Shown: one piece after another, positions 15,672-24,692 of the stretch
How the letters are laid out: each line of letters opens with the position of its first letter
Numbering within the stretch: the stretch's first letter is position 1
NCBI GenBank assembly: GCA_965220205.1
Contig: OZ244812.1
Location: forward strand, 2,046,001-2,110,000
From: G965220205 sp965220205
GTDB taxonomy: Bacteria > Chloroflexota > Dehalococcoidia > Lucifugimonadales > Australimonadaceae
Reading direction: 5' to 3'
Length of the DNA stretch: 64,000 nucleotides
Translations under genes and position numbers: made by a program
Notes under the pieces: generated by a model
What the model was told of the DNA's origin: nothing
The model's database searches: none
The model's input: the letters and a program-made list of their open reading frames with translations, nothing else

Positions 15672-18623
15672 TCAGTCGTCGTTGGGCGTCAGCTGACCGA
15701 GCGCGCTCTGCGCCGCCGCTAGCCGCGCCACCGGCACGCGGTACGGCGACGCGCTGACGTAGTTCAGCCCCAGCTCGTGGCAGAAGGCGACGCTCTTCGG
15801 GTCGCCGCCGTGCTCGCCGCAGATGCCGATGGGCAGGTCCGGGCTCACCGCGCGCCCCTCCTCCACGGCCATCCGCATCAGCCGTCCCACGCCGCCGATG
15901 TCCAGGCTATTGAACGGGTTCCGAGGGAGGATCCCCATGTCCACATAGCGGCGCAGGAATTTCGCCTCCGCATCGTCCCGGCTATATGCGAACGTCATCT
16001 GCGTGAGGTCGTTCGAGCCGAAGCTAAAGAACTCGGAGTTGGCGGCGATCTCCCCGGCGGTCAGCGCCGCTCGGGGCACTTCGATCATCGCCCCGAACTT
16101 GTATGTCATCTGCAGGCCCAAAGCCTCGCGTTGAGCGCTCGCGACGGCACGCAGCCGCGGCCTCAGCCATCTCAGCTCGTTCACGTCCGACACGATCGGA
16201 ATCATAATCTCCGGGAAGATGGTGCCGCCCTCCGCGACGACCCGGCAGGCGGCCTTGACGATTGCGCGGACCTGCATCTCGTATATCTGGGGTATCGTCA
16301 GCCCCACGCGGCAGCCGCGGTTGCCCATCATGGGGTTGGCCTCGCGCAGGAGCTCCACCAGCCCCGTGACCCGGCGCCACTCATCGCGCAGCTCCCGGAT
16401 GCCCTCCTCGTCCCCGCGGTCCAGGCTCGTCACGAGCTGGTCCTCGCCATCCGCCCCGTCGAGCTTGCCCGTGATCCGGCGCAGACTCCCCGCGAGCCAC
16501 TGGGCAGCTTCGGCCCCGTCCGCTGCGGCGTCGGCCGCGAGGCTCAGCGTCCGCTCCTCCACCTGGAGGTCGCCCCAGCGGGGCAGGAACTCGTGCAGCG
16601 GCGCGTCGAGGAGGCGGACCACTACCGGCAGCCCCTCCATCGCTTTGAGGATTCCGTAGAAGTCGGTGGTCTGGAACTCCTCAAGCCTCTCGAGCACGGC
16701 GTGAAACTCGCGCACGCTCGAAGACTCGGCGGCGGTCCGCCGCGCCTCCTCCAGACGCAGCTCGAGCGATTCCCACTCTGACGCCGGCGCGTGGGTCAGC
16801 CGTTCCTCCAGCTCCTGCGCCTCCCGGATGAGCCGGGACGCGTCGGGTCCAACCTCGAGCAGGCGTTGAATGTGCTCGAGGCGCCCCTCGGCGAAGAACA
16901 TGTGTTCGGTGCGCACGAGGCCCACGCCTTCGGCGCCGTTCTGGCGGGCCAGCCGAGCGTCCTCGGGGGTGTCCGCGTTGGCCCACACCTCGAGCCGCCG
17001 CGACTCGTCGGCCCATCGAAGCAGCGTGTTGAGCTCCACCAGCTCGTCCGGGCTCGGCGAGATAGAGGGCACCTCGCCAACGAACACCTCGCCCGTGCTC
17101 CCGTCGATGCTCGCCCGGTCGCCCTCGTGGAGCGTCATGCCCCGCGCGCTGGCCGTGCGCGATTCGAGGTCGAAGTGCAGCTCCTCGCAGCCCACAACGC
17201 AGGGCTTGCCCAGCCCTCGGGTCACGACCGCCGCGTGGCTGGTCATTCCCCCGCGGCTCGTCAGCACTCCGGCCGCCCTGATGATGCCGTGGACGTCGTC
17301 GGGGCTCGTCTCCGGCCTGATCAACAAGACCTGCTCGCCGCTGTCGGCAAGCTCGACGGCGCGGTCCGGGTCCATCACGACGATCCCAGCCGCCGCGCCG
17401 GGCGAACCGCCGACGCCCTCGGCGATGAGCCTGCCCTCCGCGATGGCGGCGTCCTTTGCCCCAGCGTCGAACCGGGGCATCAGCACCTGGGTGACTTCGC
17501 CCGCCGGTATCCGCCCCAGCGCCTCGGCCTTCGTGAGCACGCCTTCCGCGACGAACTCCACGGCGATGCGCACCGCCGCGGGGGCCGTCCGTTTCGCCGT
17601 GCGCGTCTGCAGGATGTACAGCTTGCCGCGCTCGACGGTGAACTCGATGTCCTGGACCTCGCGGTAGTGCGCCTCGAGTTGCCGGGCCGTCGCCTCGATC
17701 TGCTCGTAGATTTCAGGCATGTCGGTCTTGAGCGCGCCGATCCGGGACGGGGTGCGCACGCCGGCGACGACATCCTCCCCCTGCGCATTGGCGAGGAACT
17801 CGCCGTACAGCGTTCGCTCGCCGGTCGCGGGGCTCCGGGTGAACAGCACGCCGGTGCCGCTGGTGGGCCCGAGGTTGCCGAACACCATCGCCATGATTAC
17901 GCAGCCGGTCCCGAGGTCGTGCGGGACGCCCTCGTGCTCCCGGTAGGTGACGGCCCGAGGGTTGTTCCACGAGTCGAAGACCGCCTCGACGGCCTGTCGC
18001 AACTGCATCCACGGGTCGTCGGATATGGCCTCGCCCACTGCCTCGGCAGCGACCGCCTTGAACTCTGCGACCAACTCGCGGAGCGCGTCAGGCGGGAGCT
18101 GGTAGTCGAACGCGAGCCCGCGCTCGCTCTTCGCCCGTTCGAGCCGGGACTCGAACTCCTCTTTCCTGATTCCGAGGACGACGGACCCGAATCCCTGCAC
18201 GAGCCGCCGGTAGGCGTCGAGGGCCGGCCGCTCCTCGCCCATCATCTCCGCGAGGCCGCCGACCGTGGCGTCCGTCACGCCCATGTTGAGGATCGTATCC
18301 ATCATGCCGGGCATCGAGACAGCCGCGCCGGAGCGCACCGACACGATCAGCGGCCGATCCGGGTCGCCGAAGCCGCGGCCCGTCTCCGCCTCGAGCTCGT
18401 GGACGTTCTCGACAATCGTGTCCCACAGCCCCTCCGAGAAGCGCCGGCCCTGCCTGAAGTACTCCAGGCAGGCCTCAGTGGTGATTACGAACGCGGGCGG
18501 GACGGGTATCCCGATGCGCGCCATCTCGGCTGCGTGGGCCCCCTTGGAGCCGAGCAGGCCCACCATCTGGGCGCTGCCCTCGGCAAGCCGGTACACCATC
18601 TTACCGGCTGTCTCAGTCGCCAT
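15672..18623 (-). CDS. ppdK: pyruvate, phosphate dikinase
   Basis: Interconverts pyruvate + ATP + Pi with PEP + AMP + PPi. The N-terminal ATP-grasp part begins KMVYRLAEGSAQMVGLLGSKGA; the phospho-His domain has GGMTSHAAVVTRGLGKPCVVG; the C-terminal barrel ends with GSNDLTQMTFAYSRDD and GICGEHGGDP including the catalytic Cys. At 983 aa it is about 100 longer than typical PPDK (about 880); the extra residues appear as a helical, Glu/Arg-rich insertion before the barrel's DAPLHEFLP motif and another after it. Upstream of glnA with a 36-bp gap. Confidence 0.94.
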   Translation of the reverse strand: MATETAGKMVYRLAEGSAQMVGLLGSKGAHAAEMARIGIPVPPAFVITTEACLEYFRQGRRFSEGLWDTIVENVHELEAETGRGFGDPDRPLIVSVRSGAAVSMPGMMDTILNMGVTDATVGGLAEMMGEERPALDAYRRLVQGFGSVVLGIRKEEFESRLERAKSERGLAFDYQLPPDALRELVAEFKAVAAEAVGEAISDDPWMQLRQAVEAVFDSWNNPRAVTYREHEGVPHDLGTGCVIMAMVFGNLGPTSGTGVLFTRSPATGERTLYGEFLANAQGEDVVAGVRTPSRIGALKTDMPEIYEQIEATARQLEAHYREVQDIEFTVERGKLYILQTRTAKRTAPAAVRIAVEFVAEGVLTKAEALGRIPAGEVTQVLMPRFDAGAKDAAIAEGRLIAEGVGGSPGAAAGIVVMDPDRAVELADSGEQVLLIRPETSPDDVHGIIRAAGVLTSRGGMTSHAAVVTRGLGKPCVVGCEELHFDLESRTASARGMTLHEGDRASIDGSTGEVFVGEVPSISPSPDELVELNTLLRWADESRRLEVWANADTPEDARLARQNGAEGVGLVRTEHMFFAEGRLEHIQRLLEVGPDASRLIREAQELEERLTHAPASEWESLELRLEEARRTAAESSSVREFHAVLERLEEFQTTDFYGILKAMEGLPVVVRLLDAPLHEFLPRWGDLQVEERTLSLAADAAADGAEAAQWLAGSLRRITGKLDGADGEDQLVTSLDRGDEEGIRELRDEWRRVTGLVELLREANPMMGNRGCRVGLTIPQIYEMQVRAIVKAACRVVAEGGTIFPEIMIPIVSDVNELRWLRPRLRAVASAQREALGLQMTYKFGAMIEVPRAALTAGEIAANSEFFSFGSNDLTQMTFAYSRDDAEAKFLRRYVDMGILPRNPFNSLDIGGVGRLMRMAVEEGRAVSPDLPIGICGEHGGDPKSVAFCHELGLNYVSASPYRVPVARLAAAQSALGQLTPNDD

Positions 18624-18699
18624 AATGCGCTCTCACCTTGGGTAGCTGATAGAGGCCGCCAGGCTGGCCGACATCGGCTCGACGCCATCCGATGGGCCG

Positions 18700-18880
18700 C
18701 GGCGGCAGCAGAATCCGGGGCCGGATGATAGCACAGGGGTCAAACCCCGTCTAACTGCCCGGCATGCGCGCGTCCCCCCCAGCGGCGGGGAGTTCGGCCC
18801 GTGACCGGGGCTCGGCGTAGAAGCCCCGGCGCCGCTCCGGCAGGAGCGCGGCGCGTTCCATGACCTGGCGCGGCGCGGCG
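18700..18880 (-). pseudogene. duplicated 3' end of plsC
   Basis: About 180 bp nearly identical to 19668-19852, which includes the last ~55 codons of the real plsC. In the plsC frame it encodes RRGFYAEPRSRAELPAAGGDARMPGS followed by the same stop and the same downstream sequence. It has no start or catalytic part. The two copies lie about 970 bp apart in the same orientation with a tandem repeat array between them. Confidence 0.8.
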
Positions 18881-18956
18881 AGGTGGGCGCCGACGATGCG
18901 GCGCGAGGGGGCGTGGATTCCCGTATCGGGGCACGGGAATGACGGCGGGTGAGACG

Positions 18957-19092
18957 GAATTGAACGGAAATTGGCCAAAATGGCCGGAAAATGGCCCAAA
19001 ACGTGAGGTTTTTCACTCGTAAATATCGAGATTTACGAGTGGAGGGTTGAAATAGTGCGACATTCTGCGACATTTACTCGTAAATCGGGCCG
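18957..19092. repeat. dispersed ~135-bp repeat, copy 1 (with CACTCGTAAA palindrome)
   Basis: AT-richer island whose sequence recurs at 39143-39288: both begin around GGAAAT(T/G)GGCCAAAATGGCC, contain the inverted repeat CACTCGTAAA ... TTTACGAGTG (19014-19041 here), then GACATTCT-type short repeats and a third half-site ACTCGTAAAT. No conserved reading frame was seen across the two copies. It may be a MITE-like or regulatory repeat. Confidence 0.75.
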
Positions 19093-19283
19093 CGGGCCCG
19101 GCGCGCCAGCGCGCCGAGTCTCGGGGGCTCCTTCGACCGGCTCAGGACAGGCTTCGATGACCATGGTAGGGGTTGGGAGGCGCTGGGGGGAGGGGCGGAT
19201 GTCGCGGCGGGGGTCTCCGCGTGGGCCGAGTGCGCGTGGTTGCCCCCACCTCAATCCTCCCCCACGGGGGAGGAGGCCAAAAC

Positions 19284-19665
19284 GGGGGCGGTGGGAGCGG
19301 CGGGTGTCGCGGCGAGGCTCCAGCCGTGGTGGGCGGTCCGTCCGCAAGGGGCATGGATCCCCGTGTCGGAGCACGGGAATGACGGCGCGAGGCGGGGAGG
19401 AGGCCGGACGGGGCGGTGGGAGCGGCGGGTGTCGTGGCGAGGCTCCAGCCGTGGTGGGCGGTCCGTCCGCAAGGGGCATGGATTCCCGTGTCGGGGCACG
19501 GGAATGACGGCGCGAGGCGGGGAGGAGGCCGGACGGGGGCGGTGGGAGCGGCGGGTGTCGTGGCGAGGCTCCAGCCGTGGTGGGCGGTCCGTCCGCAAGG
19601 GGCATGGATTCCCGTGTCGGGGCACGGGAATGACGGCGCGAGGCGGGGAGGAGGCCGGACGGGGC
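19284..19665. repeat. tandem repeat, three ~126-bp units
   Basis: Three head-to-tail copies with a period of about 125-126 bp. Each unit includes the short palindrome ATTCCCGTGTC ... GCACGGGAAT (marker CATGGAT at 19352, 19478, 19603). Units are nearly identical. Open frames across it are repeat artefacts. A lone copy of the palindrome is at 18912-18943 and more occur at 41.4-41.8 kb. Confidence 0.85.
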
Positions 19666-19714
19666 GCGGCAGCAGAGGCCGGGGCTGGATGACGGCACAG
19701 GGGTCAAACCCCGT

Positions 19715-20422
19715 CTAACTGCCCGGCATGCGCGCGTCCCCCACAGCGGCGGGGAGTTCGGCCCGCGACCGGGGCTCGGCGTAGAAGCCCCGGTACCGCT
19801 CCGGCAGGAGCGCGGCCACGCGCTCCATGACCTGGTGCGTCGCGTCGCGCAGCTGCTCCCGGTCGATCCGCCCGGTAGGGGCGGGAAGGGTGAACGGCTC
19901 GCCAATCACGACGCGGAGCTTCTTGAAATGGAGCGGCGTCCAGTACATGTTCCTGATCCGCTCAGTCCCCGTAATCGCGAGGGGGACAACCTTCGCGCCC
20001 GTCAGGAACGCGATGTAGGCAAGCCCGTCCGTAACCGGCTCCGCGAGGGCGTTCGGGCTCCGCGTGCCCTCGGGGAAGATCAGCAGCGCACGCCCCTCGT
20101 CGAGCACGGAACGGGCCCAGCGCAGCGCGTCGATGTCGCGCCCGTCCCGGTCCACGGGATACACGTGCACGTTGCGCAGGAAATACGCAGCGACCCGCCT
20201 CTTGAACAAGCGGCGTTTGGCCATGAACCAGAGCGGCCGGTCGACCGCGTACACCAGCACCGCAGGGTCGGAGTTGCTCTGGTGGTTGGCAGCGATCACG
20301 ATCGGGCCCGTCTTGGGCAGGTTGCGCCGCCCGACGACTTCGATGCTCCCGAACGTCGGAAGGAAGATCCTCGACATCAGCCGTCCGACGCGGTACCAGA
20401 AATCGATACGGGGCATGCTCAT
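19715..20422 (-). CDS. plsC: 1-acyl-sn-glycerol-3-phosphate acyltransferase
   Basis: Membrane-associated acyltransferase (235 aa) that adds the second acyl chain to lysophosphatidic acid. Signature blocks: NHQSNSDPAVL (catalytic His and Asp in the NHxxxxD motif) near residue 46, and FPEGTRSPN near residue 117. ATG overlaps the cmk stop (ATGA), so it is coupled to cmk. The last ~55 codons are duplicated downstream at 18700-18880. Confidence 0.94.
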   Translation of the reverse strand: MSMPRIDFWYRVGRLMSRIFLPTFGSIEVVGRRNLPKTGPIVIAANHQSNSDPAVLVYAVDRPLWFMAKRRLFKRRVAAYFLRNVHVYPVDRDGRDIDALRWARSVLDEGRALLIFPEGTRSPNALAEPVTDGLAYIAFLTGAKVVPLAITGTERIRNMYWTPLHFKKLRVVIGEPFTLPAPTGRIDREQLRDATHQVMERVAALLPERYRGFYAEPRSRAELPAAVGDARMPGS

Positions 20423-21117
20423 CGTTCCACGGGTCCTGTCCCGCTGGCGGGCACAATGTCCAGCGTTTCCATAATCTTGGCCACGACCTCGGCCACGTCC
20501 AGACCGTCGGTGTCGATGTGCGCCGCATCCGGCGCAGCCATCAGCGGCCCCTCCTCGCGTTCTGTGTCCGCCCGGTCGCGCGACAGCACATTCTCCCGCA
20601 CCGAGGCCTCGTCCATCGCGCCGCCGCCGGCCGTCCGCTCCGCGAACCTACGGCGCACGCGCTCCTCCGGCGACGCCTCGAGGTACACCTTGGCCGCGTG
20701 GGGCGCGACCTGCGTGCCGATGTCGCGCCCCACCATCACCACGCCGCCCTCGCTCGCCATTCGCTGCTGCTGAGCGACCAGCGCCCGGCGCACCTCGCGA
20801 ACCTGCGCAACCAGCGACACGCCAGCCTCCACCGCAGGTGTCCGCAGGTACGGCGTCACATCGTCGCCGACAGCGAACACACGGTCGGAGCCGGTGCAGT
20901 CCGCCTCGATGGCGATCTCCGCACGCTCGGCCAGAGCGCCTAGGGCCGCCGCGTCCGTCAGCCCCGTCCCCGCGCGGAGGGCCAAGTAGGTCACCGCGCG
21001 GTACATAAGACCCGTGTCCACGAACCGGCGCCCCAGCCGTCTGGCGAGCTCTCTGCCCACCGTCGTTTTACCCGAAGCCACCGGCCCGTCGATAGCGATT
21101 ACCCGAGGACTGCTCAC
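20419..21117 (-). CDS. cmk: cytidylate kinase
   Basis: Phosphorylates CMP/dCMP (232 aa). The P-loop is AIDGPVASGKTTVG at the N-terminus; TGLMYRAVTYLAL and the substrate-binding VGRDIGTQVAP are characteristic, as is the C-terminal HIDTDGLDVAEVV. GTG at 21117 was chosen because the P-loop follows directly; an upstream open frame adds about 85 unlikely residues. Forms an operon with plsC. Confidence 0.94.
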   Translation of the reverse strand: MSSPRVIAIDGPVASGKTTVGRELARRLGRRFVDTGLMYRAVTYLALRAGTGLTDAAALGALAERAEIAIEADCTGSDRVFAVGDDVTPYLRTPAVEAGVSLVAQVREVRRALVAQQQRMASEGGVVMVGRDIGTQVAPHAAKVYLEASPEERVRRRFAERTAGGGAMDEASVRENVLSRDRADTEREEGPLMAAPDAAHIDTDGLDVAEVVAKIMETLDIVPASGTGPVER

Positions 21118-21410
21118 GCGCCAGCTCTCCCTCGGGCCCTGACTCGTCACCGAGCGCGCCCGCTTGCAACTCCGATGTTCAGGCGGTTGGCCCATCTCGT
21201 CAAGGCCGTGCCCTAGCCATGATGCCATAATGCCGGAGGCTGGCGCCCTCGCCGCAAGACCCAGGAGCGCCCCTGGAGGGACACGGCCCTCTTCCCCAAG
21301 CGGGCCTGGCCAGCGAAAATGCGCACGCCAACATCTTTCTTCCCGGCTGCCACGCCTACACGAGAGACACAAGAGTTGCGCTCCCGAGGAGGCAAGGGAC
21401 GTCCACCCAC
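21118..21410. other. intergenic region between cmk and the nucleotidyltransferase gene
   Basis: 293 bp separating divergent genes. I see no RNA gene, repeat or convincing promoter pair in it. Open frames here lack family resemblance. Confidence 0.5.
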
Positions 21411-22003
21411 ATGCAATCAGATCTCCGCGCTCTGTTCATCGACATTGTTCTCGGGAATGAGACCATCCGCGCTCTGGTGGACCGCCTGGCGGAACTGAGG
21501 CTGCCGGATTGCTACCTCGCCGCCGGATGCCTTTGCCAGACCGTCTGGAACCACGTCAGCGGGTTCCCCCCGGCTCATGGCATCACCGACTACGACATCT
21601 TCTACTGCGACCCCAGCGACCTCAGCTGGGAGGGGGAGGACCAGGTTATCCGGCGTAGCGCGGCGGCCTTCGCGGACCTACACGCCAATGTGCAGGTCCG
21701 TAATCAGGCCCGCGTACACCTCTGGTACCCCGAGAAGTTTGGCGTTCCCCACAGGCCGTTGCACAACACGAGGGAGGGCATCAACGGCTTCCTTACCCGG
21801 TGCTCTGCCCACGGCCTGCGTAAGACGGCCAGCGGCGGCTACGACGTGTACGCCCCCTTCGGTTTCGACGATGTCTTCGCGATGGCCGTGCGCCCCAACT
21901 ACGTGCATGACCTGCCCTGGTAATACCGGGAGAAGGCCGACCGCTGGCAGCAGGCCTGGCCTCGCATCACGGTCACGCCATGGGTCCCTTCCGCCCCAGG
22001 CTA
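21411..22003 (+). pseudogene. nucleotidyltransferase-like gene interrupted by an in-frame TAA
   Basis: Resembles the NTP_transf_6/COG3575 family of small nucleotidyltransferases: LPDCYLAAGCLCQTVWNH, ITDYDIFYCD (catalytic Asp pair) and VRNQARVHLWYPEKFG. The frame stops at TAA 21921-21923 after 170 residues, but the same frame continues YREKADRWQQAWPRITVTPW to a TAG ending at about 22003, which is the family's expected C-terminal end. One base change therefore seems to have removed about 25 residues. The shortened protein keeps the catalytic motifs and could still function. Confidence 0.72.
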
Positions 22004-22267
22004 GGAGAGCCAGCGCCCTGCCTTGCCTCTTCATACCGCCGACGTTGGAGGGGCGTGGCCCACTCGTGGCGGGCCACATTTACGCAAGAGAATGAGGGTC
22101 AACAGGGTATGTTCAGTATATCGTGCATGATAGAATGAGACTACACCTGATTCCAGTCTACGGTGCGCTGGAGCCTGTGCCACACTCCCGCGTCCGCTCC
22201 CCCCGGCCAGCCACGGCCTAGCGCCTACCCAGTCGGCGCCCCGCCCACCCCCCAGGAGATTCGCCGC

Positions 22268-24676
22268 ATGCTCGACCAGAAGCAGCCTCAGTACACAGCC
22301 AGCGACATTCAGGTCCTCGAGGGCCTCGAAGCCGTCCGGCGGCGGCCAGGCATGTACATCGGGAGCACCGACCAGCGAGGCTTGCACCACCTCGTCTACG
22401 AGATCGTCGACAACGGCGTCGACGAGGCGATGGCGGGCTACTGCGACTGCGTCACCATCCACATGTACGCCGACGGGGTCGTCTCCATCTCCGACAACGG
22501 CCGCGGCATCCCCGTGGACACCCACGCCACCACGCAGCGCCCTGCCCTCGAGACCATCATGACCACGCTCCACTCCGGGGGGAAGTTCGGCAGCGGCGCC
22601 TACAAGGTCTCCGGCGGGCTCCATGGCGTCGGGGCCTCCGTCGTGAACGCCCTCGCCGAGACGTTGCGCGTCGACGTCCGCCGCGACGGCCGACGCTACT
22701 ACCAGGAGTACGAGCGCGGCATCCCCACGACCGACGTCATCGACGATGGGCCGATCGACCCGGACTCCGACGAGCAACAGGGCACGACTGTCACGTTCAT
22801 GGCCGACACCACAATCTTCGGCCCGCTGAACTACGACTACGACACGCTGGTGCAACGCTTCCGCGAGATGGCCTATCTCAACAAGGGCGTCCGCATCGCC
22901 TTCTCCAACGAGGCCCGGCCCGAGGCAGACCGCACTTTCTACTTCGAGGGCGGCATCGTCAGCTTCGTGCGGCAGCTCAACCATAACCGCGAGACGCTTC
23001 AGGAAGAGCCCTTCTACATGGAGCACCAGGCCGACGCCACCCTCATCGAGGTCGCCCTCCAGTACAACGGCGGCTTCTACGAGACGACGCTCACCTTCGC
23101 CAACTGCATCAACACCGTCGACGGCGGCACGCACCTCGTCGGCTTCCGCGCCGGGCTCACCCGCGCCATCAACAACTATGCTAAGAAGAGCAAGCTGGTC
23201 CGCGACGACCAGGCCAACTTCTCCGGCGAGGACGTCCGCGAGGGGCTGACCGCCATCGTCAGCGTCCGGCTCGAAGAGCCCCAGTTCGAGGGCCAGACGA
23301 AGGGGAAGCTCGGCAACGCCGAGACCAAGACTGCGGTCGAGCAGTTCCTCGTGCAGCACCTCGAGTTCTACCTCGAGGAGCACCCCCATGAGGCCCGCCG
23401 CATCATCGACAAGTGCATGACCTCCCAGCGGGCGCGCGAGGCCGCTCGCAAGGCCCGCGACCTCGTGATCCGCAAGAACGCCATGGACGGGGGATCGCTT
23501 CCCGGCAAGCTCGCCGACTGTTCCGAGCGCTCCCCCGAGCTCTCCGAGCTCTACGTCGTCGAGGGAGAGTCGGCGGGCGGCTCGGCGAAGATGGGCCGGG
23601 ACCGCCGCACTCAGGCCATCCTCCCCCTCAAGGGCAAGATTCTCAACGTCGAGAAGGCCCGCCCCGACCGCATGCTCGCCCACGAGGAGATACGCGCGCT
23701 CATCACCGCCATCGGCGCGGGCCTCGGCGAGGACTTCAACCTCCCCAAGCTCCGCTACCACAAGGTCATCATCATGACGGACGCCGACGTCGACGGCGCC
23801 CATATCCGTACGCTGCTCCTGACGTTCTTCTTCCGCAACATGCGTCAGCTCATCGACGCCGGCCACCTCTACATCGCGCAGCCGCCGCTCTTCCGCACGG
23901 CCCGCGGCCGCTCCGTCCAATACCAGTACAGCGAAGCGGCCAAGGACGCTTGGCTCGCCAAACAGCTCTACGGCCGCATGAGCGTTTCCTCGACCGACGG
24001 CGAGGCGTCTCTCTCGGGCGCCAGGATCCAGGGCCTCGTCGGCCAGCTCAAGGAGTTCCAGGCCTGGACTGCCCCGCTCTCCAATCTCGGCCTCGCGCCC
24101 GAGCTCGTCGGCACACTGCTCCAGGGCTGCGCAGCCGGACGCTATCGGCTCGCGTTCGACGGCCCGGAGACCCTCGCCGCGGTCGCCGAATGGTTCCGGG
24201 AGCAGGGCCACGAGTGCACCCCGAGCGCCGACGCGAAGAAGGACCTCTTCCTGCTCGAAGTGCCCGGCTACGGCACGATCAACGTCAAGCGGGTGCTGGA
24301 GTCGGCGGCGACCCACCGCGCCAACGAGCTGTTCCCCAGCCTCGCCGACTGGGTCGACGGGCGCGCGTTCAACATCGTCCGGCGCGACGCCGACGCCGCC
24401 TCCGACCTGCCGTGGTTCGAGCTCGTCAGCTCTCTCGAGCGCCACTCCGAGCGCAACGGCATCAGCCTCCAGCGTTACAAGGGCCTCGGCGAGATGAATC
24501 CGGACCAGCTCTGGGAGACGACCATGGACCCGGGAACGCGGACGCTGCTACAGGTGAACGCCGACCAGGCCGCCGAAGCCGACGATGTCTTCACGATGCT
24601 CATGGGCGACTTGGTCCAACCCCGTAAAGAGTTCATCCAAGCCCACGCCCGCCAAGTGAAGAACCTCGACATCTAG
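22268..24676 (+). CDS. gyrB: DNA gyrase subunit B
   Basis: ATPase subunit of type II topoisomerase that introduces negative supercoils (802 aa). N-terminal GHKL ATPase with EIVDNGVDEAMAGY, DNGRGIPV and GGLHGVGASVVN; TOPRIM part with VVEGESAGGSAK and MTDADVDGAHI; C-terminal GLGEMNPDQLWETTMDP. A ~160-residue insertion after the TOPRIM region gives the longer form known from proteobacterial GyrB. ATG 22268 has AGGAG upstream; the open frame extends further 5' without homology. Single gene, convergent with pyrE. Confidence 0.97.
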   Translation: MLDQKQPQYTASDIQVLEGLEAVRRRPGMYIGSTDQRGLHHLVYEIVDNGVDEAMAGYCDCVTIHMYADGVVSISDNGRGIPVDTHATTQRPALETIMTTLHSGGKFGSGAYKVSGGLHGVGASVVNALAETLRVDVRRDGRRYYQEYERGIPTTDVIDDGPIDPDSDEQQGTTVTFMADTTIFGPLNYDYDTLVQRFREMAYLNKGVRIAFSNEARPEADRTFYFEGGIVSFVRQLNHNRETLQEEPFYMEHQADATLIEVALQYNGGFYETTLTFANCINTVDGGTHLVGFRAGLTRAINNYAKKSKLVRDDQANFSGEDVREGLTAIVSVRLEEPQFEGQTKGKLGNAETKTAVEQFLVQHLEFYLEEHPHEARRIIDKCMTSQRAREAARKARDLVIRKNAMDGGSLPGKLADCSERSPELSELYVVEGESAGGSAKMGRDRRTQAILPLKGKILNVEKARPDRMLAHEEIRALITAIGAGLGEDFNLPKLRYHKVIIMTDADVDGAHIRTLLLTFFFRNMRQLIDAGHLYIAQPPLFRTARGRSVQYQYSEAAKDAWLAKQLYGRMSVSSTDGEASLSGARIQGLVGQLKEFQAWTAPLSNLGLAPELVGTLLQGCAAGRYRLAFDGPETLAAVAEWFREQGHECTPSADAKKDLFLLEVPGYGTINVKRVLESAATHRANELFPSLADWVDGRAFNIVRRDADAASDLPWFELVSSLERHSERNGISLQRYKGLGEMNPDQLWETTMDPGTRTLLQVNADQAAEADDVFTMLMGDLVQPRKEFIQAHARQVKNLDI

Positions 24677-24692
24677 CGCTGGGGGGCGCTAG
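24673..24692. terminator. palindrome spanning the convergent gyrB/pyrE stop codons
   Basis: CTAGCGC - six-base loop - GCGCTAG, a perfect 7-bp inverted repeat. The TAG stop of gyrB lies in one arm and the TAG stop of pyrE (read on the minus strand) in the other. There is no T-run, so it is only a weak candidate for a bidirectional terminator. Confidence 0.45.

Noticed and set aside
19284..19665. CRISPR array
   Set aside because: Repeats are head-to-tail 126-bp units without unique spacers, and no cas gene is near.
18633..19905. Open frames encoding Pro/Arg/His-rich repeats across the 19-kb island
   Set aside because: They arise from tandem repeats, differ between frames and copies, and resemble no protein family.
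21921..21923. Recoding of the nucleotidyltransferase TAA (readthrough or special amino acid)
   Set aside because: TAA is not used for selenocysteine or pyrrolysine and no recoding structure is obvious; a nonsense mutation is simpler.
22031..24445. 804-codon open frame antisense to gyrB
   Set aside because: It mirrors the high-GC codon pattern of gyrB, has no family motif, and gyrB itself is certain. Similar long shadows lie opposite ppdK, infB and others.
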